A stretch of 64,000 nucleotides of DNA from Pseudopedobacter beijingensis (GTDB taxonomy: Bacteria > Bacteroidota > Bacteroidia > Sphingobacteriales > Sphingobacteriaceae): the NCBI RefSeq assembly GCF_042678145.1, contig NZ_JBHUDG010000003.1, positions 186,001-250,000 on the forward strand. Direction: 5' to 3'. The translations under genes and the position numbers were made by a program. Below the pieces are notes generated by a model. It searched no databases and was not told the DNA's origin. It worked only from the letters and a program-made list of their open reading frames with translations. Positions 53,081 through 62,523 of this stretch are shown here, piece after piece; the stretch's first letter is position 1, and each line of letters begins with the position of its first letter.

Positions 53081-53575
53081 TTACTTACCTTTATTATTTA
53101 TATCCTGATACTTTTTTAGTTGTTGTGCAGACAACAAAGTGCTTGTTCTTAGGTGTGCCCTTAAGTATGCATTCCGTAATTCGCCTTCCAATGCTCCAAT
53201 TTTATTGGTATAATAAATCAAAGATCCTTCATCTATTTTACGGGTTTCAAAAAGCTGGTTAAGCTTTGTTTGTTCCTTAATCAGAAAGCCGCCCATTTCT
53301 TTAACCTTCCTGTTCAGTTCTATATGGATCATATTCACCTGATGTTTCTGGTCGGTGGTTAAGGATAGCTCTTTAGCAAGTTGGAGTACGCTCCCCGGCG
53401 AAGGATAATTATTTACCTCTGCTATAAGATACAAATCTGCATTCCCCCCATTTTTATAGTACTGGTAGTTTTGGGATGAAATAAATTTCAAAGGCGACAC
53501 TTGCTGCAAACTATCTTGTGCAAAAAGTAATTGACTACAGACCATAGCCAGGAGCCCTAAAATCACATTCTTCAT
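53081..53575 (-). CDS. Periplasmic Spy/CpxP-like protein
   Basis: A 164-residue secreted helical protein (signal peptide ends QLLFAQ). LAKELSLTTDQKHQVNMIHI and LRAHLRTSTLLSAQQLKKYQ resemble the paired L-T-x-x-Q repeats of Spy/CpxP chaperone-like proteins. A role in envelope stress or metal sensing is possible. Its ATG overlaps the stop of the upstream small gene by 4 bp, so the two are coupled. Confidence 0.6.
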   Translation of the reverse strand: MKNVILGLLAMVCSQLLFAQDSLQQVSPLKFISSQNYQYYKNGGNADLYLIAEVNNYPSPGSVLQLAKELSLTTDQKHQVNMIHIELNRKVKEMGGFLIKEQTKLNQLFETRKIDEGSLIYYTNKIGALEGELRNAYLRAHLRTSTLLSAQQLKKYQDINNKGK

Positions 53576-53790
53576 TTCTGGTCTTTTAGTTGTTCTAATT
53601 TAGCTTTGGCAGATTCCCAACTGTTATCTTTCTTTTGAGCTACTGGTGTTTCGTCTATCCATTGCTGTAATTGGGCAAGAGATTCCAATACCTTATCAGC
53701 ACTTATTCCCTCTCTTTTAAAATAGATCAGATCCAGCATAAGGGCTTTTGTATTTCCTTTTTCGTCCGTAATAATATTGATACCGTTCAT
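53572..53790 (-). CDS. Small protein of unknown function
   Basis: A 72-residue soluble protein (GINIITDEKGNTKALMLDLI, then acidic/basic helical C-terminus WESAKAKLEQLKDQK). It overlaps the start of the Spy-like gene by 4 bp. The beta-strand start and helical end resemble small antitoxins, but there is no toxin beside it. No family name can be given. Confidence 0.6.
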   Translation of the reverse strand: MNGINIITDEKGNTKALMLDLIYFKREGISADKVLESLAQLQQWIDETPVAQKKDNSWESAKAKLEQLKDQK

Positions 53791-54001
53791 AAGTTCGTCT
53801 GTTTATCCATTCAAATTATAGAATTTCTGGCATTTAGTAGTCACAAATATGATTTTTTACATTTTATTTAAATATCTGACTGCCATAAATTATAAACTTT
53901 TAAATAAAATCTTAATTTTACACGCCCACAATATGCCATTTTGACCATATTCGGAACATGGCGTAGTTGTTGACTTTTAAAGATTCATAAAATAATCTAA
54001 G

Positions 54002-57000
54002 ATGTTAAATTTTATAAGTAAGATATTCGGTAGTAAATCTGATAGAGATTTAAAAGTTATCAGACCTATCGTAGACAAGATAAACGAAGAGTACAACAAG
54101 CTCTCCGGCATTACAAATGACGAACTGAGAGGAAAAACCCTCAACTTCAAACATAGAATACAAGAAAGCCTTTCTGAAATCAACGGAAAAATCATAGAAA
54201 TAAAAAATAATGTTGAGCAGAATCAGGAAATGCCACTTTCTGAAAAAACGGCTTACTATGACGAAATTGACAGACTAGAGAAAGAGCGTAACAAAAAACT
54301 GGAAGTTACTTTGGCTGAAATCCTTCCTGAGGCTTTTGCTGTAATGAAAGAAACAGCAAAAAGATTCACAGAAAACGAAGCCATAGAAGTTACCGCTACA
54401 GATTTCGATAAAGAATTAGCGGCTCGTAAACCAAACGTAATTATCAATGGAGATAAGGCCATACACCATAACTCGTGGTTAGCTGCCGGAACTGAGGTTA
54501 AGTGGAACATGGTTCACTACGATGTTCAGCTCATTGGTGGTATTGTACTACATCAGGGTAAAATTGCCGAAATGGGTACAGGTGAGGGTAAAACCCTGGT
54601 AGGAACTTTACCTATTTACTTAAATGCTTTGGCGGGAATGGGAGTTCATGTGGTAACAGTAAACGATTACCTTGCCCGTCGTGACTCTGAATGGAACGGA
54701 CCTGTTTTCGAATTTCATGGCCTGTCTGTAGATTGTATTGATAAACATTATCCAAACTCTGTAGAAAGAAGAAAAGCCTATCAGTCTGATGTGGTTTACG
54801 GAACAAATAACGAATTTGGTTTCGACTACCTGCGTGACAATATGACACGCACTCCGGAAGAACTGGTACAAGGCAAATTACACTTTGCTATTGTGGATGA
54901 GGTTGACTCGGTATTGATTGACGATGCCCGTACACCTTTGATTATTTCGGGACCTATTCCACGTGGTGATGAGCATGAGTTTTATGATCTGAAACCAAGA
55001 ATAGAACGCTTGGTTAATGCACAAAAGAACTATATTACCGGTGTACTGAACGAAGCCAAAAAACAAATTAACGAGGGTAAGTCCGGACAGGAAGAGGGTG
55101 GAATGGCGCTATTGAGAGCGCACCGTGGTTTGCCTAAAAACAAAGCGTTAATTAAGTTTTTGAGCGAATCTGGCATCCGTCAGGTTTTAACAAAAACAGA
55201 AAATTACTATATGCAGGACCAAAACAAGGAAATGCATAAAGTAGATGCGGAACTATTCTTTATCATTGATGAGAAACAGAACCAGGTGGAGCTAACCGAA
55301 AAAGGTATTGAATTAATTACCTCTTCTGGTGAAGACCCTAACTTCTTTATCCTTCCTGATGTAGGTACCGAAATTGCTGAGATTGAAAAAGCAAACATCG
55401 GAACGGAAGAAAAAGCGCATAAAAAAGACGAATTGCTTAGAGATTATTCTATAAAAGCAGAACGTATCCACTCGGTAAACCAACTTTTAAAAGCCTATAC
55501 GCTATTTGAAAAAGACACCGAGTATATTATAGACGACGGAAAAATAAAGATTGTAGACGAACAAACCGGTCGTATTATGGATGGCCGTCGTTACTCAGAC
55601 GGTTTACACCAGGCGATAGAGGCAAAAGAAAATGTAAAAATAGAGGACGCTACTCAGACTTACGCCACTATTACACTGCAAAATTACTTTAGAATGTACC
55701 ATAAACTGGCAGGTATGACCGGTACGGCTATTACTGAAGCTGGTGAGTTATGGCAAATCTATAAACTGGACGTGGTAGAAATACCTCCGCACAGACCTAT
55801 TGCGCGTAAAGACATGCAGGATAAGGTTTACCGTACCATGCGTGAGAAATATAATGCCGTGGCTGATGAGATTGTGGAATTAACACAGGCAGGTCGCCCG
55901 GTTCTGGTAGGTACAACCTCTGTAGAAATATCCGAATTATTAAGCCGTATGCTTAAGCTACGCGGCATTAAGCACCAGGTATTAAATGCTAAGTTGCACC
56001 AGAAAGAGGCAGATGTAGTGGCCGAAGCAGGTAAATCAGGAACGGTAACCATTGCAACCAATATGGCAGGTCGTGGTACTGACATTAAATTAGGCGAAGG
56101 TGTTAAAGAAGCAGGAGGTTTAGCGATTATAGGTACAGAGCGTCACGAATCTCGTCGTGTAGACAGACAGTTACGTGGTCGTTCAGGACGTCAGGGAGAC
56201 CCGGGTTCTTCTCAGTTCTTTGTATCACTGGAAGATAACCTGATGCGTTTATTTGGTTCGGAAAGAATCTCTAATCTGATGGTAAAAATGGGTATCGAAG
56301 ATGGCGAAGTTATTCAGCACTCGATGATTACCAATTCTATCGAAAGAGCACAGAAGAAAGTAGAAGAAAACAACTTTGGTATCCGTAAACGTTTATTGGA
56401 GTATGACGATGTGATGAACTCGCAACGTAGCGTGATCTATTCTAAACGTAAAAACGCATTATTTGGCCAACGTCTGGATGTAGATATTGAGAACATGATT
56501 ATAGATGTGATCGATGATGTGGTTACGGAATACAAAGACACTCATAATTACGAAGGCTTTAAGCTGGAACTGATTAGGGTATTCTCTATAGACACCGCTA
56601 TTACAGCCGAAGAATTTGCAAGCTCAAACGTCAATAAACTTATTGAAAAAGTGTTTATAGAAACTTCTGAGTTCTATAAGAGAAAATCTGAAGCTATTGC
56701 ACAACAGGCCTACCCTGTATTAAAAGACATTCTGGATAACAGAGGTCCGGGTATAGAAAACATCATCATTCCGTTTACTGATGGGGTGAGAGGAATACAG
56801 GTTTCTGCTCCTTTACACAAATCAGTAGAAACCAATGGTAAAGAAGTTATCAAATCTTTCGAAAAAAACATTGTATTAGCTTTAATAGACGATACATGGA
56901 AAGAACACCTGCGTGAAATGGATGATTTGAAACAATCTGTTCAAAATGCTGTTTACGAACAAAAGGATCCTCTGATTATTTATAAAATGGAGGCATTTAA

Positions 57001-57301
57001 CCTATTCAAGAGCATGTTAGCAGCAGTAAATAAAGAAGTAGTGAGCTTCTTGTTTAAAGGTGGCATTCCTGTTCAGGAAGCTCCTGTGCAACAAGCAGTT
57101 TCACAACCGGCTACTGATTTAAGTAAACTAAAAAGCTCTAGAACAGAAGTGGGTGCTAGTAATGGACCTGGAATGGAAGATACCAGAGAAATACAAAAAA
57201 CACAGCCCATTGTACGTCAGGAAGAGAAAATAGGCAGAAATGATCCTTGTCCATGTGGAAGTGGTAAAAAATATAAAAGTTGTCACGGAGCTAATGCTTA
57301 A
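54002..57301 (+). CDS. secA: Preprotein translocase ATPase SecA
   Basis: A 1099-residue motor of protein export. Walker A is MGTGEGKTLVG (about residues 190-200); VNDYLARRDSEW, YGTNNEFGFDYLRDNM and VDEVDSVLIDDARTPLIISG are further helicase and DEAD-like motifs. TNMAGRGTDIKLG and QLRGRSGRQGDPGSSQFF form NBD2. It ends in the zinc-binding tail GRNDPCPCGSGKKYKSCHG. Bacteroidota SecA carries inserts that explain the length. The next gene starts inside its last codons. Confidence 0.97.
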   Translation: MLNFISKIFGSKSDRDLKVIRPIVDKINEEYNKLSGITNDELRGKTLNFKHRIQESLSEINGKIIEIKNNVEQNQEMPLSEKTAYYDEIDRLEKERNKKLEVTLAEILPEAFAVMKETAKRFTENEAIEVTATDFDKELAARKPNVIINGDKAIHHNSWLAAGTEVKWNMVHYDVQLIGGIVLHQGKIAEMGTGEGKTLVGTLPIYLNALAGMGVHVVTVNDYLARRDSEWNGPVFEFHGLSVDCIDKHYPNSVERRKAYQSDVVYGTNNEFGFDYLRDNMTRTPEELVQGKLHFAIVDEVDSVLIDDARTPLIISGPIPRGDEHEFYDLKPRIERLVNAQKNYITGVLNEAKKQINEGKSGQEEGGMALLRAHRGLPKNKALIKFLSESGIRQVLTKTENYYMQDQNKEMHKVDAELFFIIDEKQNQVELTEKGIELITSSGEDPNFFILPDVGTEIAEIEKANIGTEEKAHKKDELLRDYSIKAERIHSVNQLLKAYTLFEKDTEYIIDDGKIKIVDEQTGRIMDGRRYSDGLHQAIEAKENVKIEDATQTYATITLQNYFRMYHKLAGMTGTAITEAGELWQIYKLDVVEIPPHRPIARKDMQDKVYRTMREKYNAVADEIVELTQAGRPVLVGTTSVEISELLSRMLKLRGIKHQVLNAKLHQKEADVVAEAGKSGTVTIATNMAGRGTDIKLGEGVKEAGGLAIIGTERHESRRVDRQLRGRSGRQGDPGSSQFFVSLEDNLMRLFGSERISNLMVKMGIEDGEVIQHSMITNSIERAQKKVEENNFGIRKRLLEYDDVMNSQRSVIYSKRKNALFGQRLDVDIENMIIDVIDDVVTEYKDTHNYEGFKLELIRVFSIDTAITAEEFASSNVNKLIEKVFIETSEFYKRKSEAIAQQAYPVLKDILDNRGPGIENIIIPFTDGVRGIQVSAPLHKSVETNGKEVIKSFEKNIVLALIDDTWKEHLREMDDLKQSVQNAVYEQKDPLIIYKMEAFNLFKSMLAAVNKEVVSFLFKGGIPVQEAPVQQAVSQPATDLSKLKSSRTEVGASNGPGMEDTREIQKTQPIVRQEEKIGRNDPCPCGSGKKYKSCHGANA

Positions 57302-57716
57302 AATAAAACAATCAATCGTAGGTCTGTTTCTTGGTCTTTGTATTCATGCAAATGCACAGGAAAAAGGTTCGGTAGAAGAAATCAAAGACCCGCGTATAGA
57401 TAATCTTATTGAAAAAAGAATAGAACTAACTAAAGGTGCATCCAATACAGGTGCGCCTTTGGTTATTAACGGGTTTAGGGTGCAGATATTCTTTGGCCCG
57501 GATAGAAGAGAAGTTTATGACCAACAGGCTAAATTTAAATCGCTATATCCAGAATACAATACCTATATCTCATATACCCAACCTAATTATCGTTTAAAAG
57601 TAGGCGATTTCAGGACCAGAATAGAAGCCCAGCAATTGGTCAATGATCTGAAACCCATATTTCCTACTTTGTTTATCTTTAATGAGAAAATTAACCCTAC
57701 AAAAGTTGACCAATAA
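57294..57716 (+). CDS. Secreted SPOR-domain protein
   Basis: A 140-residue protein with a signal peptide (IVGLFLGLCIHANAQ). The C-terminal half, INGFRVQIFFGPDRREVYDQ ... YRLKVGDFRTRIEAQQLVND, is a SPOR domain, which binds denuded peptidoglycan at division sites. The start at 57294 overlaps the secA stop and is chosen because the signal peptide begins there; the frame is open 18 codons further up. It ends with a 1 bp overlap with the amidohydrolase ATG, so secA, this gene and the next form an operon. Confidence 0.82.
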   Translation: MLKIKQSIVGLFLGLCIHANAQEKGSVEEIKDPRIDNLIEKRIELTKGASNTGAPLVINGFRVQIFFGPDRREVYDQQAKFKSLYPEYNTYISYTQPNYRLKVGDFRTRIEAQQLVNDLKPIFPTLFIFNEKINPTKVDQ

Positions 57717-58900
57717 TGCTTATTGAAAAAATAAAAGGACTGGCCGAAGAAATTTATACAGATGTAGTTAATAAAAGAAGACATCTACACGCCAACCCTG
57801 AACTATCCTTTGAAGAGTTTGAAACTTCTAAATATGTTAAAGAACAACTAACCGCATTAAATATCCCTTATACAGAGATTGCAAATACGGGCGTTCTGGG
57901 TATTATCAAAGGAGATCTTCCATCTGACAAGGTTATTGCTTTAAGGGCAGATATGGACGCTCTGCCTATTCTGGAGACTAATGATGTTTCTTACAAATCT
58001 ACCAATCCGGGAGTAATGCATGCCTGTGGACATGATGTGCATACATCTTCTCTTTTAGGCACTGCAACTATATTATCCAGATTAAAAAGTGAATTTGGAG
58101 GAACCATTAAATTGTTGTTTCAGCCGGCAGAAGAAAAACTACCTGGCGGAGCCAGCTTAATGATAAAAGATGGCGCGCTGGAAAACCCTAAACCAGCAGC
58201 TGTAATGGGTCAACATGTAATGCCTTTGATAGAGGCCGGAAAAGTAGGGATACGGGCCGGCAAATACATGGCTTCTTCTGATGAAATCTACATCACTATA
58301 AAAGGAAAAGGTGGACACGGAGCCCAGCCCCAGGAAAACATAGATCCGGTTGTGATTATGGCACATATTATTATCGCCTTACAACAGATTGTCAGCAGAA
58401 ATGCCGACCCACGAATTCCTACGGTACTTTCTTTTGGAAAAGTGATTGCCGATGGTGCCACTAATGTTATTCCTAACGAGGTGATAGTTCATGGCACTTT
58501 CCGTACGCTTGACGAAGCATGGAGAAATTCTGCGAAAGAAAAAATGAAGAAAATGGCCGAATCTATTGCAGAAGGAATGGGTGGAAGCTGTGATTTTAAC
58601 ATTGTAAACGGCTATCCGTTTCTGGTTAACGAAGAAAAATTAACAGCGTCTGTAAAACAGAACCTTGTAAATTATATGGGTGCAGAAAATGTGATAGATC
58701 TGGATATCTGGATGGCTGCCGAGGATTTCGCTTATTATTCGCAAGTTTCTGATGCTTGTTTTTACAGATTAGGAACCGGAAATAAAGAAAAAGGCATCAC
58801 TTCTTCTGTACATACTCCTACTTTTGATATTGATGAATCTGCCCTAAAAATAAGCACAGGCTTAATGGCTTATTCTGCTATCAAAGAACTGGGTTTTTAA
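57716..58900 (+). CDS. M20-family amidohydrolase (IAA-amino acid/N-acyl amino acid hydrolase type)
   Basis: A 394-residue metallohydrolase. The metal motifs are ADMDALPI, MHACGHDVHTSSLLG, FQPAEEKLPGGA and GQHVMPLIEAGKVG, then GAQPQENIDPVVIMA in the dimer domain and HTPTFDIDE near the end. Members of this group (HipO/YxeP/YkuR-like) cleave N-acyl amino acids, hippurate or N-acetyl-diaminopimelate. The substrate cannot be told from sequence. No signal peptide, so cytosolic. Confidence 0.9.
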   Translation: MLIEKIKGLAEEIYTDVVNKRRHLHANPELSFEEFETSKYVKEQLTALNIPYTEIANTGVLGIIKGDLPSDKVIALRADMDALPILETNDVSYKSTNPGVMHACGHDVHTSSLLGTATILSRLKSEFGGTIKLLFQPAEEKLPGGASLMIKDGALENPKPAAVMGQHVMPLIEAGKVGIRAGKYMASSDEIYITIKGKGGHGAQPQENIDPVVIMAHIIIALQQIVSRNADPRIPTVLSFGKVIADGATNVIPNEVIVHGTFRTLDEAWRNSAKEKMKKMAESIAEGMGGSCDFNIVNGYPFLVNEEKLTASVKQNLVNYMGAENVIDLDIWMAAEDFAYYSQVSDACFYRLGTGNKEKGITSSVHTPTFDIDESALKISTGLMAYSAIKELGF

Positions 58901-59373
58901 CACTTAATATTTTAAAACTGTCAGGCTGTAAGATTGTCAAAAGACGATGGTCAGAAGCCTGATGGTTCATATTGTCCATGGACGATGGACCATAGTCTGT
59001 AGCTAACACCTCTATCTGATTATCGTAACCTCCAGAGCGTCATTGCGAGGAACGAAGCAATCTCATTATCAGAATCTTAACCAAAACCAACGGTAACGCA
59101 ATCGAGGGATCTCCTTCAGAAATACCTAGAGAATAGATTTATCTCCACTGTACTCATTGATTGTTGTAATAGTCAATAGTCAATGGACGATGGACCATAG
59201 TCTGCAACTCCCCCCTATCCAGTCATCCTGAACTTGTTTCAGGATCTGTTCTCCTCCTTATTTCCACCATATTTCTTAAAAAAGCATCCCACAATCCCCT
59301 CTTGTACACAACCTATTATTCCTGACAATACCTCTCTAATTTATTCTATAATAAAGATTCTTATTTTTGGTTT
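58901..59373. repeat. Cluster of dispersed short repeats
   Basis: There is no gene here. GGACGATGGACCATAGTCTG occurs at about 58979 and again at about 59184. GTCATTGCGAGGAACGAAGCAATC (shown in part) at 59039 matches a motif at 51293. TCATCCTGAACTTGTTTCAGGAT at 59223 is a hairpin of the same style as the motif at 44383. These are remnants of several extragenic repeat families. A -7 box TATTTTTG lies at 59362-59369 just before the next ATG. Confidence 0.65.
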
Positions 59374-60318
59374 ATGAAACGCAACATCCTCCTATTTATC
59401 CTCATTATATTTTTTCATTACAGGGCTTTTTCACAAGCCATTCCTCGCTTTAATCCAGATACCCTACTTACCGTAGTTATAGATAGCGTTGTGGTAATTA
59501 AAACAGCAAAATCGGGATTAAATCAGGAAGACTTTATACAGAGAATTATTAGTGATACCAGCTTCTATGATGCATTCAGAGCCATGAAAAAGTATAAGTT
59601 TTTAGGAGAAAACAGCATTTATACCTATCAAAAAAACAATAACATCGAAGGGAGTATCTATAAGAAGTTTATTCATAACCCCGCAAAAGGAGCACAAAAA
59701 ATAACTTATCTGGAAGAAAGGAGTTCGGGTAAGCTCTACAAGAAAAACGGTAAATATAATTTAAAAACAGTAGAGATGTTTGATTATATATTTACCAATG
59801 CATATAAATCTTACTATGCCCCAGCTTCGGGTAATTCTACAAACAGCGATAAAAACCAATCTTACAAAGACAAGCTTAAAACATTAATTTTTAGTCCGGG
59901 AAGACCAATTAAAGGAATACCTGTTATTTCTGGAAAAACAGAGATATTTTCTTCAAATATGCGTCAATATTACGACTACATGTTTTATTCAGGAACTTAT
60001 TTAGATTCTATACCCGTTTATCGTTTTAAAGTTACCCTAAAAGACGATTTGTCTAACTGGACTAAAAACGGACTGATGATCAAAGAGCTTACGACTATTT
60101 TCGACAAAAGAAATTTTCAGATCTTAGGCAGATATATAGATATGAAACTGGATAATCTGGCCTTTAGCTTCGATATTCAGATGAATATCGAAATGTCTTA
60201 TTTCTTCGATGAGCTGCTACCTACAAAAATCAGCTATCAGGGTAATTGGGATATTCCTTTCAAAAAAGAAGAAAGGGTTAGTTTTTTAATCGCTCATAAA
60301 AATTACACAGAAAAGTAA
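59374..60318 (+). CDS. Uncharacterised secreted protein
   Basis: A 314-residue protein with a signal peptide (LIIFFHYRAFSQ). The body has strand-like segments such as YLDSIPVYRFKVTLKDDLSN, GLMIKELTTIFDKRNFQILG and FSFDIQMNIEMSYFFDELLP, which suggest a lipoprotein-localisation-like or DUF fold. No catalytic motif is visible. It stands alone between repeats. I do not recognise the family. Confidence 0.7.
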   Translation: MKRNILLFILIIFFHYRAFSQAIPRFNPDTLLTVVIDSVVVIKTAKSGLNQEDFIQRIISDTSFYDAFRAMKKYKFLGENSIYTYQKNNNIEGSIYKKFIHNPAKGAQKITYLEERSSGKLYKKNGKYNLKTVEMFDYIFTNAYKSYYAPASGNSTNSDKNQSYKDKLKTLIFSPGRPIKGIPVISGKTEIFSSNMRQYYDYMFYSGTYLDSIPVYRFKVTLKDDLSNWTKNGLMIKELTTIFDKRNFQILGRYIDMKLDNLAFSFDIQMNIEMSYFFDELLPTKISYQGNWDIPFKKEERVSFLIAHKNYTEK

Positions 60319-60773
60319 CCCCTACCACTAAATAGCTCTGATCACTGATAGCATCGCTATATAGATCATTAGGAACTCGTTTCAGTATCTAAAACATAGT
60401 TATAGTAGCTTTTTTATTAAAAAGAGATTCTATTTATAATACTTTATAGATATCTAGATACCAATAAGATTTACCTATAACCAAACTCTTTCTCAATCTA
60501 GTCCCCCAACCTTGATACTCCCACTATACTAGCACTTTACTCCCAGTATACTCCCACCTTAGTACCACGCTGACCTATTTAATTATAGAGATTATAGCGA
60601 AGAGACGAAACTGTTTCTATAAAAAAGCACAGCTCTCATAATCGAGCAAAATATCAGAAGTTAAGATCTTTGTTTAAAGTCTTTTTTAAAGAGAGATCTT
60701 GTAAACTAAGCTCTCTCTTTAAATACTATACCTTATTTTACTTCCCTACAAGAAATAAAATGCAGCTATCTGG
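60319..60773. other. Intergenic between convergent genes
   Basis: The gap has no gene-like frame. TACTCCCA-type motifs recur near 60521-60557 (GATACTCCCACTATACTAG, CCCAGTATACTCCCACC). It ends with the hairpin at 60685-60723. Confidence 0.5.
60685..60723. terminator. Hairpin terminator between convergent genes
   Basis: TTTAAAGAGAG and CTCTCTTTAAA give an 11 bp stem with a 17 nt loop, T-rich on the left flank for the minus strand. It probably serves the aldo/keto reductase gene. Confidence 0.6.
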
Positions 60774-61658
60774 CTAGCCATTTGTTTGGTAAAGCTCGTA
60801 CCAATCCTGATGATCCAGCTCCACTGAAAATGAGTTTACAATATTTCTTATCCTTTGTTCGTTTTTAGTTCCAATCAAAGGAAGCGCACCTAATTTAACC
60901 AACCAGGCTACCGCTAAAGACTCAATATCTACATTATATTTAGGAGCTATTTGCTCCAGTTTATTTCTCAGTTTTACAGCGGCTTCATCAGTTCCGTTGG
61001 CTATACGCCCTTCTGCCAATGGAGCAGATGCCAAAGGCCTCATGTAACGTTGTTTAATATAATCTATCTGACCACTATCCAAAGCAGATGTATTCAGTAA
61101 ATTAAGCTCTATATGATTGGTTACAATCGGAATATTCAGGTACGATGCCAATAGCTGATGCTCAAATACAGAAAAATTGGTAATACCAATATTTTTCACT
61201 TTTCCAGACATCCTCAATTTAAGTAAAGCACTTGCTGTTTCTTCCAAATTGGAAATCTGATCCAAATGGTTCAACAAAAAGATATCTATATAATCTGTTT
61301 TCAGCTTCTTTAATGAATTTTCTACCGATTTAACGATATACTCTCCCGATGTATTGAAATGTCTGATACGAACATCGGGTTGTGACGAGCCCGGTACCCT
61401 TAAACCACACTTTGTAAACAATACAATATCTTCTCTTTTAAAAGATTTATTGTTGATTAGTTTACCAAAAAGCTCCTCAATCTGGTAATCTCCGTAAATA
61501 TCTGCATGGTCAAAGGTATTTATTCCCAATTCCAGACATAGGTTCACAATTTTCTCCATTTCAGAAGAAGTGGATTCGTTTACATCATCCCATCTATAAA
61601 ACCCATAAATAGCTGGAGACACTTTTGGCCCTGCATCACTTAAATATATTTTTTCCAT
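60774..61658 (-). CDS. Aldo/keto reductase
   Basis: A 294-residue NADPH-dependent oxidoreductase. The catalytic tetrad is visible as Asp and Tyr in FDHADIYGDYQIEELFG, Lys in IVLFTKCG and His in IFLLNHLDQIS. NIGITNFSVFEHQLL and LASAPLAEGRIANG are the following barrel strands; LPLIGTKNEQRIRNIV is the cofactor clamp. The YdhF-like group is the closest type. Substrate unknown. It is divergent from the SDR gene. Confidence 0.92.
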   Translation of the reverse strand: MEKIYLSDAGPKVSPAIYGFYRWDDVNESTSSEMEKIVNLCLELGINTFDHADIYGDYQIEELFGKLINNKSFKREDIVLFTKCGLRVPGSSQPDVRIRHFNTSGEYIVKSVENSLKKLKTDYIDIFLLNHLDQISNLEETASALLKLRMSGKVKNIGITNFSVFEHQLLASYLNIPIVTNHIELNLLNTSALDSGQIDYIKQRYMRPLASAPLAEGRIANGTDEAAVKLRNKLEQIAPKYNVDIESLAVAWLVKLGALPLIGTKNEQRIRNIVNSFSVELDHQDWYELYQTNG

Positions 61659-61782
61659 TGCAATGATTTAATACTTACAATTATAAATATTAAGGTTTAA
61701 AAACACAATCCTAATATCCAGATAAAACGCTGTTGATTTCAATATTAAAGGGAATAGATGCCTGATGCTCACTTTTGTTGTT

Positions 61783-61790
61783 TAAATTTG
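61783..61790 (+). promoter_or_regulatory. -7 box upstream of the SDR gene
   Basis: TAAATTTG fits TAnnTTTG exactly and ends 13 nt before the ATG at 61804. No clear -33 element is seen. Confidence 0.4.
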
Positions 61791-61803
61791 GGAAAAGAAT
61801 ATC

Positions 61804-62523
61804 ATGAAATACGCATTTGTTACCGGGTCATCAAGAGGGATAGGTTTTTCCATAGCTTGCAGCTTACTGGAAAAAGGTTATAGAGTAGTATTTAATTATG
61901 TGAATACTACCGACTTTAAAAATGAGATTAACCCACGCTTTAAAGAAAATGAAGATTTTTATTGTGTACAATACAACAATAGCGACCTTAGCCATATTAA
62001 CGGGTTAATAGAAAAACTACAATCCATCTCTCCGGTTTACGATGTACTGGTATTTAATGCAGGTATTACAGACCGATCTCCTTTTTTTGAAGCTGATGAC
62101 CAGAACATCATTAACGTATTCAATTGTAACCTCTTGTTTCCTATACTGTTTATGAACCAGGCTAAACCTTTATTAAAAACAGGGGGAAACATTATATTAA
62201 TAGGTTCTATGTTGGCTGTATACCCACATGCAACATCTATTCCTTACGGAGTATCTAAAAGTGGAATAAACGCCCTTACCAAAAATATGGTAAAGGTTTT
62301 CCAACCCATGGGCATCAGAATTAACTGTATTAACCCGGGCTATATTGATACCGACTGGCAAAAGGCAAAAAAACACGAGGTTAGAGAAGCCATTAAACCG
62401 GGTATTGCCCTAAACCGATTTGGAGAACCTGAAGAGGTTGCTAAACTAGCCATGCATATTCTGGAAAACGAATACCTGAATGGTTCTATTTTGCAAATAG
62501 ACGGTGGTTATTCATTTAAATAA
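61804..62523 (+). CDS. Short-chain dehydrogenase/reductase (FabG-like)
   Basis: A 239-residue Rossmann-fold oxidoreductase. FVTGSSRGIGFSIA is the cofactor loop, VLVFNAGITDRSPFF the NAG strand, IILIGSMLAVYPHATSIPYG holds the catalytic Ser, and PYGVSKSGINAL the Tyr-x-x-x-Lys. INCINPGYIDTDWQ and LNGSILQIDGGYSF close the fold. It resembles 3-oxoacyl-ACP reductases; the true substrate is open. Its stop abuts the stop side of the MscS gene with no gap. Confidence 0.92.
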   Translation: MKYAFVTGSSRGIGFSIACSLLEKGYRVVFNYVNTTDFKNEINPRFKENEDFYCVQYNNSDLSHINGLIEKLQSISPVYDVLVFNAGITDRSPFFEADDQNIINVFNCNLLFPILFMNQAKPLLKTGGNIILIGSMLAVYPHATSIPYGVSKSGINALTKNMVKVFQPMGIRINCINPGYIDTDWQKAKKHEVREAIKPGIALNRFGEPEEVAKLAMHILENEYLNGSILQIDGGYSFK

